Part shown: piece by piece, positions 36,043 through 48,681 of the stretch
Position numbering within the stretch: the stretch's first letter is position 1
Layout: each line of letters begins with the position of its first letter
Source: Cylindrodendrum hubeiense
Taxonomy: Eukaryota; Ascomycota; Sordariomycetes; Hypocreales; Nectriaceae
NCBI GenBank assembly: GCA_014621425.1
Contig: JAANBB010000008.1
Span: 62,001 to 126,000, forward strand
Direction: 5' to 3'
DNA: 64,000 nt
Notes under the pieces: model-generated
The model's database searches: none
Told to the model about the DNA's origin: nothing
Seen by the model: the letters and a program-made list of their open reading frames with translations, nothing else
Program-made: the position numbers and the translations under genes

Positions 36043-36572
36043 CACAATGCGATGCACTTGTCGTAAAAAGATCGCTGCAAAACAGGCTGTCAAGCCATAA
36101 GCAAGGCTGTGCTCAGTGCGCCAAGGTCATTCATCCCTGTCAGGAGGTCACCGATGTGCACTTTATCCCCCTCCCATTTCCCTCGCATGGCTATGGCTAC
36201 CTTATTCTCCATAGAGTATTAAACTCGCGACCTTGTGGAGCAGGTCGCCATTGCGCGGGGAGTAACCGTTGAAGCGCATCCGATCATCCCGAGGCTAGGA
36301 CGATTCGACAATCTAACTGGATGTGGGTAACCTTTGGCTAGTTAGATTAAACACCTCGTATCATACGACCTTGCCCAGAGGCCTTAGCTTCAATTAAGAT
36401 GGAAGGGATGAATTCGAGCTGCTTTGGGAAGGATACGGATGTGCCTGTTTCAACGAGGCCCGGGTGCAGTCCCATTCGTTCGTATCGAGAAGGCTGCAAA
36501 GTACCGAAGGGCTAATTATAATGCGTGAATGGACAAAGATGCCCCACCAATAGCAAGGGGGATACCGTGTTA

Positions 36573-36602
36573 AACACGATGCTCCAGTGGACGCATCGTG
36601 TT
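36573..36602. other. Perfect 10-bp hairpin
   Basis: Arms AACACGATGC (36573-36582) and GCATCGTGTT (36593-36602) around a 10-nt loop. Function unknown. Confidence 0.6.
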
Positions 36603-39210
36603 CCATGGTGAAACAGGGGTCATAGTCTTACAATTAAGTTTAAACAAGACTTAGCTGCAGAAGTGTCCAATCCAAGCATTGTTCCGAGCTTCCTTCGTAA
36701 TAAACTGGAAGCCGGGAGCCCGGAAACTCTACGACGAGCGATGGGACAGCCAATCACGAGCCCACTAAGCGCACAGGGCACCTCCAAAAGGAACCAAGCG
36801 AGCTGAGGATACGAGCATCCAGCCAATCAATGCGGGTTCCAATTTGCTTCTCTTGCTTCCGCTGGGCGAAGTTTCTTGGCGGGTGCCTTGATGTCACAAG
36901 GCGTCTGAGGGTCCGATGGCGGTCGGAAGTTGCCATTTCAGTCGATTCAGCTGCGCACAGCCTCCGTCCATCGTCGGAGAGGGCTGACAGAACCGGCTGA
37001 TCGTGATTCCTACGTACATTAGGCCAGGGCTCATATCACCATCATATTTTGCAGTTAACCCGGAATTCTTTCACTTCAGCTACTTCACAGGTGCAAGGCA
37101 GAGGGATGCTTTTATTCATGCGCGGTTGTACGAGTCTTGGCACTACCTCATTCTGCATTCACAGTATCTAAATACTCTCTGGTCCCCAGGAGTTTGCCCA
37201 GTCAATGCAAGTAAAGAATCAGCTTTCTCTCTAGCATGACCACGATGCCAATGAGCACCCAGCTGCGTGGGTAGCCCTAAGACTTTAAACGTGGGGTGAG
37301 GAAACTACCCCACGCTGGCCTGTGTGACATTTGAGTCCACCTGTTGGGTCTCGCCCAGCTCATTGGCGTCATCTCCAGTTGCATCGATGATAATGTAAAA
37401 GAATTTGCGGATCAGATAATAATATTGAGTATTCCACTGAGAACACACTTAGAGGCACTTGAGACCACAGGTAAAGCAGAAAACAACCTTTTGAGTAGAC
37501 TTTGGGACACCCATTCCGACGCCAGGATGTTCAGGACCTGTTTTGATATACATGGGCATTGTGTAGTGAACACGGTATATGGATGACGATATATATGGCC
37601 TTCGTGCCTCAAGACGAAGCTAGCTGCATATCGGCAACATCGAGCGTTTTAATGTGACAGCGTATGGTGAGCACGGCCAGGCCATTTTTCTGTGAAGAAG
37701 TTATCCAGAAAATCAAGATAAGTGGACGTTTCTAGTGATAATGCTGTTATATGGAACAGGTACAGATTGCAGGGAAACGTATCTTGGTGTTATGACACTC
37801 TCCAACAGAAGCCTTTACGTGCCGCCTCTTTCGTCTCATCGAAGATGCACACTGAAAATGGACCCTACGAAACTCAAGCCTTCGAAAGAATTGAATATGA
37901 TTGTGCATATCATATTGAAAAGATTTGCAATCGCTATCCCTGGCTATACCTCGCCTTGCCAGTCACAGAGTCCGTATCAGGTTCTGAAGATCTGTAATCC
38001 GGCATTTGCCGAATTGTGATTGAACATCTGGGCTCTGCAATATCCTGAGGTATGTGGTTTTCTGCGACCATCATGAATACAACATGGTGAATTCTGTCAT
38101 CAAAACAGCGGATCCTCACGCTTAAAGGAGTCACACACCGACCGCCTCTCGTGACACCTTTCCTGCCGCGCTCTGCCCGAACCACACAGGGTGTACGGCC
38201 TAGCAATTGATATCAGGAAGAGGACAGATGCACATCATAGACAACCATCCTACAAGTGTAGTTTTGGCCGTTGATACAGCGAGGGTATACGACAGATCTT
38301 GGCCATCAAGTCGCAGCGGTGGGGGTGAAAGAAGTGACTTGTAAAATATGGTAACGCAGATTAATGTCCGAGGAGTTAATGTGAGTTTTATTGTCATGGC
38401 CCGAATGAAAGCTTCAAGAAATGAGCGGTGAAAGATTAAGTCCCGCCCTAGGAAGGACGGAACACCGGAGTTTGCTGACGGAAAGACGGCACGGAGAATA
38501 TAGAAGTTACACAGCATCAACTATAATACAGAGTAGAGCTTGACTGAGAAATCATACGTAAGTGCTGGGCTGTTTGTGGTTAGTTCGATGCACAGCCGTT
38601 CGTGCCCCGCACAAGGCCTCGGAGTGTGCATGATCCGTGTGCTCGGCAGTGTAAAACGGCATGATCGATTACCCCCTCACCTCGGAGCAGTCATTGATCA
38701 ACGGATGAATTCCCGTGTTGGGCTGGATTTATTCCAGTGCGTAAATTTATGTAAAACTGATTGGATTGCCCATTTGAACTGCAGTGCTAGTTCATCCGGG
38801 TCCAAAACACGGCACTAGAGCGCCGAGGGTATTTCGGAATCCGCAGCGGTCCCCGATCTAGGGTACCTATACCGACATCTATATCGAACCACCTCGGGGT
38901 AGTAGATTCCCCATTAAATGGCCTCGGGGATCCATAACTACTGCGTTAGTGGTATTACTTGTGGCTCTCGGGTATTTGCCGGGGATCGCGAAAGCCGAAA
39001 CAGCATAGTTATCCCCGGCAATCGCTCTCCAGAAACAGATTGTTCTCCGACAACTCCGTTATATTAACTGGGTCTCGCTGATCATGATAGATATTATGCC
39101 GTCTTTCCGTCGTCATTTCCCTTTCCCAATCCCCTTCTTTGTTCCGCCTTGTCCAAGATAACAAATCTCCAAGCTCATCCATCGCCGATTTCCGCCTCCA
39201 GTCTACAACC

Positions 39211-40020
39211 ATGGCAGCAAACAACTCGACAGTCGTCATTGTACCCGGTGCGTGGCAGCTCCGTTCGGGATGGGAAGGCTTTATGTCAATTCTCAGAGCG
39301 GCAGGTTACCCCACCAGGTATGTCGACCCGCCAACGTTAGGTGGCACGAATCTCCCACTAGCTGGCCTCGCCGACGATGTCGCAGCAGTGCGGGACACTC
39401 TCAATGGATTACTGAGCGAAGGAAAGCAGGTCACGATATTGTGTCATTCCGCCGGAGGTCTTGTGGCAAGCAATGCTGTTGAAGGGCTAGACACTGCCTC
39501 TCGATTGGCAGACGGCCTAAAGGGTGGCGTTTGCCAGATTCTCTTCATGAGTGCATTTATGATTCCCACAGGGAAGTCTCTGATCGACATGCTGGGAGGT
39601 GAGCCTCTACCCTGGATGAAGTTGATGGTAAGTTAAATCAATATGACCAAGTCAGCTCACCGATGATTGACAATTGGGCAGGATGATCGAGTGGTTGGCA
39701 ACCCGGATATGCTGCCACAGGTCGCATTCAATGATCTGGAAGAGGTTGCTCAAAGAATATGGTCCAAGGAGATGACACACTCGGCAATGGGACTATTCAC
39801 GACACCATCAAGCTTCGAGCCTTGGTCAAACTCCATCCCTATCGCGTACATCTTTTGTACCGAGGACAATGCGCTCCCTTACCCCGTTCAGCAACAAATG
39901 TCCCTCCAGGCAGGACCGGATCTGGCTTTCGTTAACCTTCGCGCCAGCCATTGTCCATTTTTGTCCGTTCCTTACCGTCTATTTGAGGCAATGGAGACAA
40001 TGATGGTCCTGGCTAATTAA
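39211..40020 (+). CDS. Alpha/beta hydrolase (AB_hydrolase_6, methyl-esterase-like)
   Basis: 251 residues from exons 39211-39627 and 39682-40020. Start at MAANNSTVVIVPGAW, where the oxyanion-side HGAW-type motif is VPGAW. Nucleophile Ser80 sits in CHSAGG; the acid lies in TEDNALP, the usual pre-histidine strand; catalytic His229 is in ASHCPF. Size and motifs match small cytosolic esterases/lactonases related to plant SABP2 and fungal EstC-type proteins, which act on small esters. Convergent with the Zn2Cys6 gene downstream. Its promoter shares the motif CCTCGGGG with that regulator's promoter. Confidence 0.88.
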
Positions 40021-40608
40021 AAATGTTCGTCCAGAAGGCTTGAGGTCTCTGAGATGGTGAATACGATCGAATGAAGAGGATGATTGTGGCTCTTTACAGC
40101 GAGATTAGCAACATGAGTCTAAAACAACATGGCTGGATGATTAGGGCTCAAAATATAAAACAATATACCCTCGAAAGTACCAAACGCAATCTGCATATGG
40201 CCAAATCAAGGCTCAAACTCTCAATGCCACTCTTCACATATCCCACAAGGATAGGGTGTCTCAATACATAGCATCAGAAAACCTTGCGTATGCAGATGAT
40301 TAAAGAGACAAAACCAAGTGATATATGTGCCTTACCGTAACCAAAATCCAACGCCAAAGTTAGCGTGGTTAGAATCAATCTGCTTGAGAAATCAAGGATT
40401 AGGCAGTTAAGTTTGAGGGAAACAAATATGAGGGTACTAATGACAGGCTGATGAAGATTTATCCTGCCATACGCGTGCACATAACCTTCCACGCAGCTGT
40501 CGTGCTTACTCAAGGTTATACACTAGTACAAACGAATTTCAAAAACGAAGGGTTATAACCAATTCCATTAAGCAGCCTATATATTGTTACCGTGAATAAC
40601 CCTAACCC
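40021..40608. other. Intergenic, convergent 3' regions
   Basis: AT-rich, no gene seen. Confidence 0.5.
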
Positions 40609-43096
40609 TTAGAACTGGATAGTATCGCTGTCTATATCCGTATAAAACCAAGGCCCCAGCGCATCACCACTCAAGGCAGACCTATGCGTAAAAAAAGATT
40701 CCAGTATGTCTTCTTCTGCGCCTCCCTCCATTTCCGAGATGGGTTCATCCCATCGACCCTCCGTATCCGGTTTGCTGGATCTGCCCTTCCCGTGGACTTG
40801 TAAATCCATCGCCTGGTCTCCTCGACCTCCCAACCGCGTCACAGTGTCCTCACCCTTTCGAGTACCAATTTTGCCATCCTTCTCGGCTCGCAAGCTCTGA
40901 AGTATTCCCAAAGCTTCCTCCAGGCTCTCTTTTTGTGCCTGAAGAAGTTCGTGGTCAATGGAATTCTCACCAATGCCATCGTGACTGCTCGCCATTCCGC
41001 CTTGCTGGATCATCAAGTCTATCTGGGCCATAGCAGTCGAAAAGAAAGCAAAGCCCTTGATGTTCGTCTCGCCGGCCCAGATTCTCCCTCTTTGTGTTTC
41101 CAGTGCGGCATTGGCAGTATCGTACAGCTCTCTCTGCACGACAGATAGTGACTCAATACCTGGTGACAGACTAAATCGCGGTGGGTCTTCCTGTAGTTGT
41201 TGTCTCAACCCTAGTAATAGTGTCGTGGTCGCATCGCAGAGAATAGTCTTGAAGGTCCCACGCGAGCGCAGTTTTAAAAGGGCATAGTCGTCCTGTGCTG
41301 GTGAGTGGTCCAAAGGCGTAGGGTGGTTAAGACCTGACGGAGAGGTCATTTTAGCAGGCGGGAGGTATGTAAGCAATTTATGCGCCGAGTCCATACAGGT
41401 ATGTTTCGAAAAGTAAAACCTTGGATCGTCTCTCCCATCACGGGCGAATGAGGTGTGCAGAGAGAGGAGAAAACGTCGAGTCAAAGTATCTAGCAGCTTG
41501 AGCTGGAACAGCCTATGACAGAGCTCCTCGGATCCAGCGCACGAGCGCCTACACGGGTCCAGCAGTTTGCTGTTAGCACGGCACGCACCCGAAAGCTCCT
41601 TTCCCATCTGCAGAGTCTCGTCGTACGATGGCTGAGAATTGAGACCATTGATGGCTTTCACCACTCGTAGGCGTAGTGGTAGAGAGCGTGCTAGCGCGCA
41701 CTGGACAGAACTTTGCGTCCAGACATCATCAAGGGACCTTGAGAAAGGGCGGGCTATCATGTCCTCGTTGAGCTCCTCATCGTAGATATTGGCAGGAAGC
41801 TCGGTGTCCCACTGCTCGCTCCCTACCATTGGGAGCTGCCCGAGGTCTACACTGGTCTGAACCAGTATTTCGAGAACAGAATACCACAACCGTCGCCGCA
41901 TCTCTGCCCGGAAGGTTGAAATACGGCGGAGATGGGTTGGATCGCGATGTAGGCCCATCATCATCGCTGTGTGCAGCAGCGCACCGGCTGATATCCAGAC
42001 AGTATCACCACCAGTAGATATGGAGTTGGTCTGTCGGGCGAGAAGAGCCAGGAGGGATATCTGGATGGTATCTTCCGTGAGATTGTGCTTGGATGAGGGC
42101 ACGCACTGCCAGACTTGAGAAACCAGAACGACATCAGAGGCCACAGTTAAAATGCTCTTTCGTATCGATTTAGCGTCAGGACCAGTGTAGAAAATCGTTC
42201 CAATTGCCAATGCGAGGACAAATTTGATCACAACAATGTCATTTGCCGCGTTGGTATTAGTCCAGTACACATCGATTTCTCTCTCGAAGGTGGGCCTGTG
42301 CAGAACCTGGTAAACAGAGTTGAAGGTCCGGAAATAAAGAGCCAAGAGCTGGCTGCAGACTTCCCTGGATGGAAGCGAGCTCTTGAAGTCGATGTCTGCG
42401 ACACTGCGCGCAGTTGGTATCGGAGAATGAGGCCCCTTCAGCACGTGTGCTAAGTGTTTACACTTGTCCTGAAGCTTGTAGGCATCAGAAGTGTCGTCAA
42501 AATACCAGCTAGAGCTTATTCGGTTAATATCATCGAAGTCCTATAAACGTTAGTATCTTTCAGTCGAGTTCCATGGGAATGAGTTTCATTGAGCTATGAC
42601 GGGGCATGATGGGGTGGTATCTCACCTGATGGATCTTATTCATCCAATGACTCTGACCAAATAGGCGAGACTTAGTGAACCTCATATCTAGCTTTGATGA
42701 AATACGGCTAGCATTGTGTGAGGCCTTGTTCGTGTCTCGAGAATGCACCATGCCCCCTACTGGCTCAGGGCCAAATATCCTTGACTCATGCGCAGCCGTC
42801 TCCGTCGTCGACGACGTCTCGGGTTCTGAGCGCCTCTTCGACGGTAATAAATCCACTAAACGAGGCTGTTCCGGGTCTATTGTCGATGGAGTCGGGGGAT
42901 GTACACGAGAGGCAGGTGGCCTTCGATACGCACAGGTAATATTACGCATGGCGCAATTGCTGCAGGGGTTCCTGCGATCGCAGCCGACTTTGCGGCGGCG
43001 ACATTCTGTGCATGACACTGCAGGCCGTCTCCTCTGGCGAATTGGCTCAGTATCGGAGCCGAGGGGACTAGGCTGAGAAGTGATGGGTTGTCCCAT
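40609..43096 (-). CDS. Zn2Cys6 transcription factor with fungal-specific middle domain
   Basis: 800 residues from exons 43096-42626 and 42540-40609. The zinc cluster near residues 30-60 has the canonical spacing CX2CX6CX5CX2CX6C (CTECRRRKVGC..CSNC..C). The fungal_trans domain follows (LYFRTFNSVYQVLHRPTFE, ALLHTAMMMGLHRDPT, EMRRRLWYSVLEILVQ), and the tail is acidic. The upstream frame extends to 43249 but contains no ATG, so 43096 is the start. It is transcribed away from the AIF/AMID-like gene across a 461-bp region holding three CCGCGG palindromes, the kind of site (CCG/CGG pairs) that zinc-cluster dimers bind; self- and neighbour-regulation is inferred. Confidence 0.92.
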
Positions 43097-43557
43097 GATT
43101 TTGGAGGACGCACAACAGTTTGGAAGAACCAAGATATTCGATCGTCTGTACAGACTCAAAACCGTGTAAAACAGAGGTAGTATGTCAAAGGGGGTTGGCT
43201 TTACGTCGGAAACATGACGCAGTTGTTCGGCGAGGTGTTGCTGGTACAATGACAGGGCCAGGTGTGGTGGTTGAATTCAAGTTCAAAATGTGACGGCTTG
43301 TCGGAAACCTCGGGGATAAGATTGATAAGATAATGCCGCGGATATAGTGTTGGTCCGCGGCGATAAGCAGTCCGCGGTGGTTCACGGCGCTAAATCTTCG
43401 GTGTATTGGGCAACTTCGGTGAATTTGGTAAACAGATGGCAATGTACGGAGTGTGGTGCACAGTATCGAGTATTTAAAGGATATTTATCTTTTCCTTGGA
43501 AACAGTGGTGTACACATGTACTGTTCATCTTTCCCCATCAACTCTCGTTTAAACAAC
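43097..43557. promoter_or_regulatory. Divergent promoter with CCGCGG palindromes and GATA sites
   Basis: Between two divergent genes. CCGCGG at 43336-43341, 43355-43360 and 43372-43377 (CCG-CGG with no spacer); CCTCGGGG at 43308-43315; GATAAG sites at about 43315-43334 and 43361-43367, which AreA-type nitrogen regulators can bind. TTGGTCCGCG at 43350-43359 recurs upstream of the P450. Confidence 0.65.
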
Positions 43558-44909
43558 ATGGCTCTGGCTGGGTTCAGAATCCAAACCCGGGTCTTTGCGC
43601 TCTTTGCTCAGTTCGCCGGTCGTGCATTGGGCCAGAGAATTACATCAGCCATCCATCGCTGGACTTACAGGCCGTCTCCGAACCCGCGAACAGTGGCAGT
43701 AATTGGCGGTTCTTTTGGTGGCACACACCTTGCGCAGCGTCTTGCTCACTCTCTCCCTTCCGGCTTCCGCGTTGTTCTTATTGAGAAACATTCCCATTTT
43801 CATTATGCCTACGGCTTCCCACGCTTTGCCGTCGTTCCCGGGCTTGAATCCAAGGGATTCATTCAATACGACAACCTCGCTCAGGGGGCACCTCCAGGTA
43901 TCTTCCGCCACGTACATGGGGAGGCTCTTAGTGTCGGAGATGGCCAAATCGAATTAAAAGATGGAACGAAACTGGACTACGACTACTTGGCTATTGCCAC
44001 GGGTGCAGCCCAACCGCCACCTGCTCGTATAGATGCTCCGGGACGAGAAGAAGGCATTGCGACGCTGACAGGCTATCAGCAGCGCATTCAACGCGCCGAT
44101 CGCATCGCTGTTGTCGGTGGCGGGGCAGTTGGAGTGGAGCTTGCATCGGAGATAAAGGAGCAATACCCGGAGAAGAAAGTTACCTTGATTCACTCCAGGG
44201 ACCGTTTGCTGCCGCGGTTTGACGCTAAGGTCCATGACTATGTGGCCAAGGCTCTGGTACAGATGGAGATTGAAGTCATATTTAACGAGAGGCCAACAGT
44301 GCCTGCAGACGCAGGAATGACGACAAAGAAGACCTCAATGAAGTTCTCAAATGGACCTGAGAGAGTTTTTGACTTGGTTGTAAGCCAATTCTGTCATGGA
44401 TTGACGACAAACAGACACTAATCGCGCCCCTCAGATTCCCTGCACTGGTCTTCGCCCACGGTCAGAAATGTTGCTTCATCATGCCCCGCAAAGCATTGCG
44501 TCGAATGGGGAAATACTAGTGAACCCAACTTTGCAACTCACAAATAGCGAGGCAAAGATATTCGCCTTCGGAGACGTTGCGCGAACCGGTGGCCCGAAAC
44601 AGGGCCGCGCATGCATGATGCAAGCCGAGATCGTTCTGAGCAACATCCTTCGATTAATCAAAGGGAGACAAGAGCTGAAGCATTATACGCCGCACCCGTT
44701 TGAAGGGTCACTTATCATGACTTTGGGCAAGGTACCATCTACAATGCTAGATTTCTTTCGCTACATACTGACCAGCGACTTAGATGGGCCAACTGATGTA
44801 CATGAAATGGGGTAAGGACGAACTCTTCAAACCGGGAGGCAAATCGGAGAATGACATAGGAGCATCAGCGCAGTGGAAAGCGCTTCATGCCAAGATGCCC
44901 CGGGATTGA
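43558..44909 (+). CDS. AIF/AMID-like FAD-dependent pyridine nucleotide oxidoreductase
   Basis: 414 residues from exons 43558-44379, 44435-44731 and 44784-44909. FAD-binding VAVIGGSFGG near residue 45, central NAD(P)H-binding RIAVVGGGAVGVELASEI, and the C-terminal FAD motif IFAFGDVA. Closest in form to AMID / ferroptosis-suppressor-like type II NAD(P)H dehydrogenases, which reduce quinones. The 52-nt last intron is required: it turns the truncated frame into MTLGK|MGQLMYMKWGKDELF, the conserved end. Start at 43558 (AACAACATGG context); an in-frame ATG at 43516 is the alternative. Shares its promoter with the Zn2Cys6 gene. Confidence 0.9.
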
Positions 44910-45292
44910 ATTTGAGCTTAGAAAATGTCAAATAGACCAACACTGCACAAGCGAAGCATCGAGTTCAATTTCGAACCACTTATCGAGGCGTTAATAACAC
45001 CATGCGCCTAGTCATCAAGTATTAATCGATCGCGCAGATGATCATAACAATGTTCTTTTACACAGCAATATGGCGCATATCTCAGAGGTGGCAGATACTT
45101 TCCACGCTGTGGAGGAATATCAGACTTAGTTCTGCTACTGACAATACAATATACTTCGTCCAAATCGAATAGGCCTCACGTAATATAGGACAAGTAGCTG
45201 CCAACAATAGTCAAATGTATTTAGTGATTGAGAATAAATACCATATGAGACACTAAGAGCCATTATTCTTAGGAAAGGTCCTGCGGCTTAGA
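44910..45292. other. Intergenic, convergent 3' regions
   Basis: AT-rich, no gene seen. Confidence 0.5.
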
Positions 45293-47219
45293 CTATTCTC
45301 CGCTTCGGGCCCTGATATTGCAGGTTACACCTTTAGCGCGAAAGAACCATCGCGAACATGTCCACCACTGTTCGTTGGGATCGGATAGCTCAAAGTCAAA
45401 CGTGGCAATCAGTGTAGGCACAACTTTGTACACTTCCATCATGCTCAAGTTGCGGCCGAGGCAAATTCGTGACCCGCCGCCAAAGTTAATGTTGCCAGAG
45501 CCCCAGCGCTGTAGCCGCTCCTTGAACGCCGCATCGCTTTCGTCGTTCTGCTGCAGCCAGCGCTCAGGTCTGAACTCGTCCGCATCCGAACCGAACATAA
45601 CCTTGTTGCGCCCAACGATATACGGGTTCATGCCAACCACGGAGCCGGCCGGGACGACGGAGCCGTCTGATAGAGCGAGGCCGCCCTGTGGTACGATTCG
45701 CTCCATTGGCATGCTAACGGCAGGATGGTACCGAAGTGTCTCGTTGATTACTGCTTCAAGGTATGGAAGAGCACGCATTGCTGAGTGTGATGCCGGCGTG
45801 CCTGGTTGGAGGTTGGACCGCACCTCGGCTTGGAGTTTTTCCCAGGCCGGTTTGTTCTTTAAGCAGTAGTAGAAGAGGGCTTTCATGGTGATAGTAGTCG
45901 TGTCAGCCCCGGCTAGAACTGCCAATGAGTGTTAGCGGTTGGTAAAGAACTCGTTTGTTTGTAAATAATGGAATCGCCCAGCTCGGAGATTAAAAACAAC
46001 GACAACATACGGTTCAGGAGAGTATATCCAACAATGGTGGTGTCATTCACAAATTTAGGGTGAGACTCCTTGGACTCCATGAAATATTGAAGGAAGTCCG
46101 GCCTATCAGGCCTGAATTCGGTGTCTTCGCCCTTCGAACGTATGGTCAAACGCTCGATTGCAATGCGGGTAACGTTGGCGATGTTGGGGGGGCCGAGCGG
46201 ATATACAGGGTTTTTGTCGAGGCAATAGTCTAGCCAGGGCATCTGTCCACAGACACCAAGGTAGTCTATCGCCTTATCAGCAATTGCCAAAGTGCCGTCA
46301 AAGTCGTAGCCCTCTTCCATATATCCAAATTTCTTGCTGAAGGTTACGGCACCCAGGAAGTCCCAGGCAACTAGGGCGATATTTGTCAACGTTCTAGCCA
46401 TTATAACAGGACAGCTTAAATATTCATGTTCATAACTTACAATACGCAAGCCAGTTACCAAAATCACAGGCTTTTTCAGGGTTGACAAAGCGTTTCTGAA
46501 GGTGATCGCAGAATTCGAGCAACACCTTGTCCACGAGTGGCTCCATAACCCTCACTTTCGAAGCAGAGTAATGATGGACAACCGGGCGCTTGAGTCGGGC
46601 ATGCTTTTCATTGTCGATCTCACTGAACATGTGGTAGGTAATCTTGCCGTTGACGAAGGAGCTGCTGTTCCTGTAGAAATTGGTCTGGATGAGTCGAGAG
46701 AGCATTTCAGCATAGCTCGCAATATGTCTGGATCAATACGACACAACTTACCTTCTTCCACTTTCCATCCGTGCTGTATATAATTCTGGCAAGCTCGGGG
46801 AGGTCTAAGTCCAGAAGGTTCGGGCCCAGTCGGACAACAGGGCCGTGTTTCTCGTGGAGCTTTTTAATACGAGGCCCATAGTCTCCTGAGAGAGCCTGCG
46901 ACAGTCGCCATAGGTTCGTCCATCCTTTTTCTTGTTAACGATGTCACCGGTCCTACCCAGTTTCTCTAAAGAAAGAATGGCAGGGTAAATTAGAGTGGGT
47001 TTAAAAATAGATCATCATACCTGCAAGGAGTGGGCCTGGGTATTCTTTCAGAGGAGAAGTGTGATACGCGACTAGTGACCATATAAAGAAGATCGCAGCC
47101 GGGGCTAATAGGATGCCAGTGAGATATCTGGATTCCGTGTTGCCACAGAGCGATTTCCAATCGCAATTCCATTTCTCGAAAGAAGACGATCCATTGCCGG
47201 GGGTCAGAATGGAATCCAT
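45293..47219 (-). CDS. Cytochrome P450 monooxygenase (pisatin-demethylase-like)
   Basis: 533 residues from exons 47219-47021, 46924-46752, 46684-46441, 46370-46011 and 45918-45293; all phases close. N-terminal membrane anchor (YLTGILLAPAAIFFIWSLVAY) then YPGPLLAGWTNLWRLS. I-helix LLAGADTTT, K-helix ETLRYH (ExxR), PERW, and heme loop FGGGSRICLGRNL with Cys near residue 478. An ER-bound oxygenase of the fungal group that contains pisatin demethylase and benzoate-type hydroxylases; the substrate is not predictable. The first intron (46925-47020, 96 nt) uses the acceptor AAAAAG, picked over a nearer TTTAG because only it yields the conserved N-terminal segment. A TTGGTCCGCG element lies about 215 bp upstream. 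Confidence 0.92.
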
Positions 47220-48329
47220 ATTGACGAGAGGATAGTATGTATAAGAAAGACAAAACTAGAGACGCGTACGAAAAGATTAGATATGATGAAAAGGGTGAGG
47301 GCTCAGGATGATAGCAGCTGTGCAAAGTTAGGGGTGGTAATGTTATAGGAATAATCTCTGAGCTCTGTATATCTAGCTATCGCATCCGCGTATACATCCC
47401 TCCGCCGGTCCGTCGGCAGTTAGCCGGTTCTTGGTCCGCGTTTACCGCTTCCCGCGCCCGTGCATGTGACGGAGAGCAAGAACTACTGTCCCTCGCTACA
47501 AGATAGCCGACGACAACTCGCCCATACTTACAGGCTGTAGCTGCAGGTGATGATTGGAATACGAGATGTGATTAAGCTTTGACCCCATTATTGGTGATCT
47601 GCCGGCCGGGAAGATGCCGGGCTACCCGCTTTGCGGCTTTTAGTACTTATGTCCTAGCTTGACATAATTGTCAAACTTGGGCTTGGAACTCGACCAACCA
47701 CGGATCACTGAATAACAAGCCACAATAAACTCCACTTGTCATTGGCTTCGCTTGCATTGAGGGAGGGAGGCAACTCGAACGATTTACACAAAGAGAAAAG
47801 CAACCCTGCAAAACCCGTTGGTCTTCTTTCGTCCACGTCGTTAGGATTCCCTACCTGGCTTGTTTCGATGCGCGGGGTGAGAACCAACTGCCGATCCAGC
47901 ATAAGTCAGAAGATAGCAAAAGGATGTGAAGGGGCGAATAATATACTCGTCGATCCGTCTGCACGTCAATCACTCCATCCTTGTTATGTTCATGCTAGCA
48001 GCCGAGATCAAGAGCTGCAAGCTGGCCCCGCAGCCGAGGCTAAACATGGTGGAAGAGATGGGGGGGAACCCGCACACTGCATTTACATGGGGTAATTCCC
48101 TCATATCCTGTACCTACTAGTTTACGCCAATCCAATAAAAATGCCGGGATTCCCCTATCATCAGGAGACCTTCGCAGCCCTTAGCTGCTCGACTGTTACA
48201 GCCGGATGTCGCATCTGATAGATACGGTGCAAATGATGGTTAATGATGCTCTTGATTTCTATCTAACTGAGGTCCATAAGGACTGTAGTAATATTGGAAA
48301 CTAGAGATAGTGGAGGGCAGAAATTGTTA

Positions 48330-48650
48330 CTGGGCAAAACCAAACCATCCTCCGACAGCAAAAGCTAGCCTAGGGTACCATATTTAGTCTTAACGAAAGT
48401 TCGGGTGATGGAATAACAACCACACATCAAGCAACCAACCAGCCAACCAATTGACAATCCGAATGCCGAGAGGGTCACCATACAGTGATAAGAGATGTCG
48501 TCACATAATGGAGCAAAACTACTCGGAATTAAGGGCTGCAGTATCAGCTGGTCTGGAGCCCAGAGAAAGTGATGTAAAACCGCATGTACGTACAAGTACA
48601 GGTATGTGAGTGTTTGGCAACATGCCTTCTGAAAAACAGAGTTCGGCACT
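48330..48650 (-). repeat. Degenerate dispersed repeat, copy A
   Basis: Read on the minus strand it is similar to 49640-49930 on the plus strand. Shared landmarks in the same order: CCTTAATTC/TTTTAATTC, a TGTGAYGAC block, GTGGTTGTTATT/GAGGTTGTATTA, ACTTTCGTTAAG/ATTTTCGTCGAG, TACCCTA..GCTAG and GGTTTTGCCCAGT. Confidence 0.6.
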
Positions 48651-48681
48651 GCATTAAATATCCCTTGTAGCTAGCTTAACT

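Larger units (their letters stand above)
35930..39210. other. Gene-poor 3.3-kb region
   Basis: No gene I can support. Several AT-rich ORFs of 70-95 codons (37344-37586, 37722-38019) show no family. A hairpin lies at 36573-36602. The last 0.4 kb, in front of the hydrolase gene, is rich in CGG/CCG triplets, including CCTCGGGG at 38892-38899 and 38922-38929. Confidence 0.45.

Noticed and set aside
37344..38019. Possible small genes in the 36-39 kb gap
   Set aside because: Frames are short and AT-rich, without splice partners, signal peptides or recognisable motifs.
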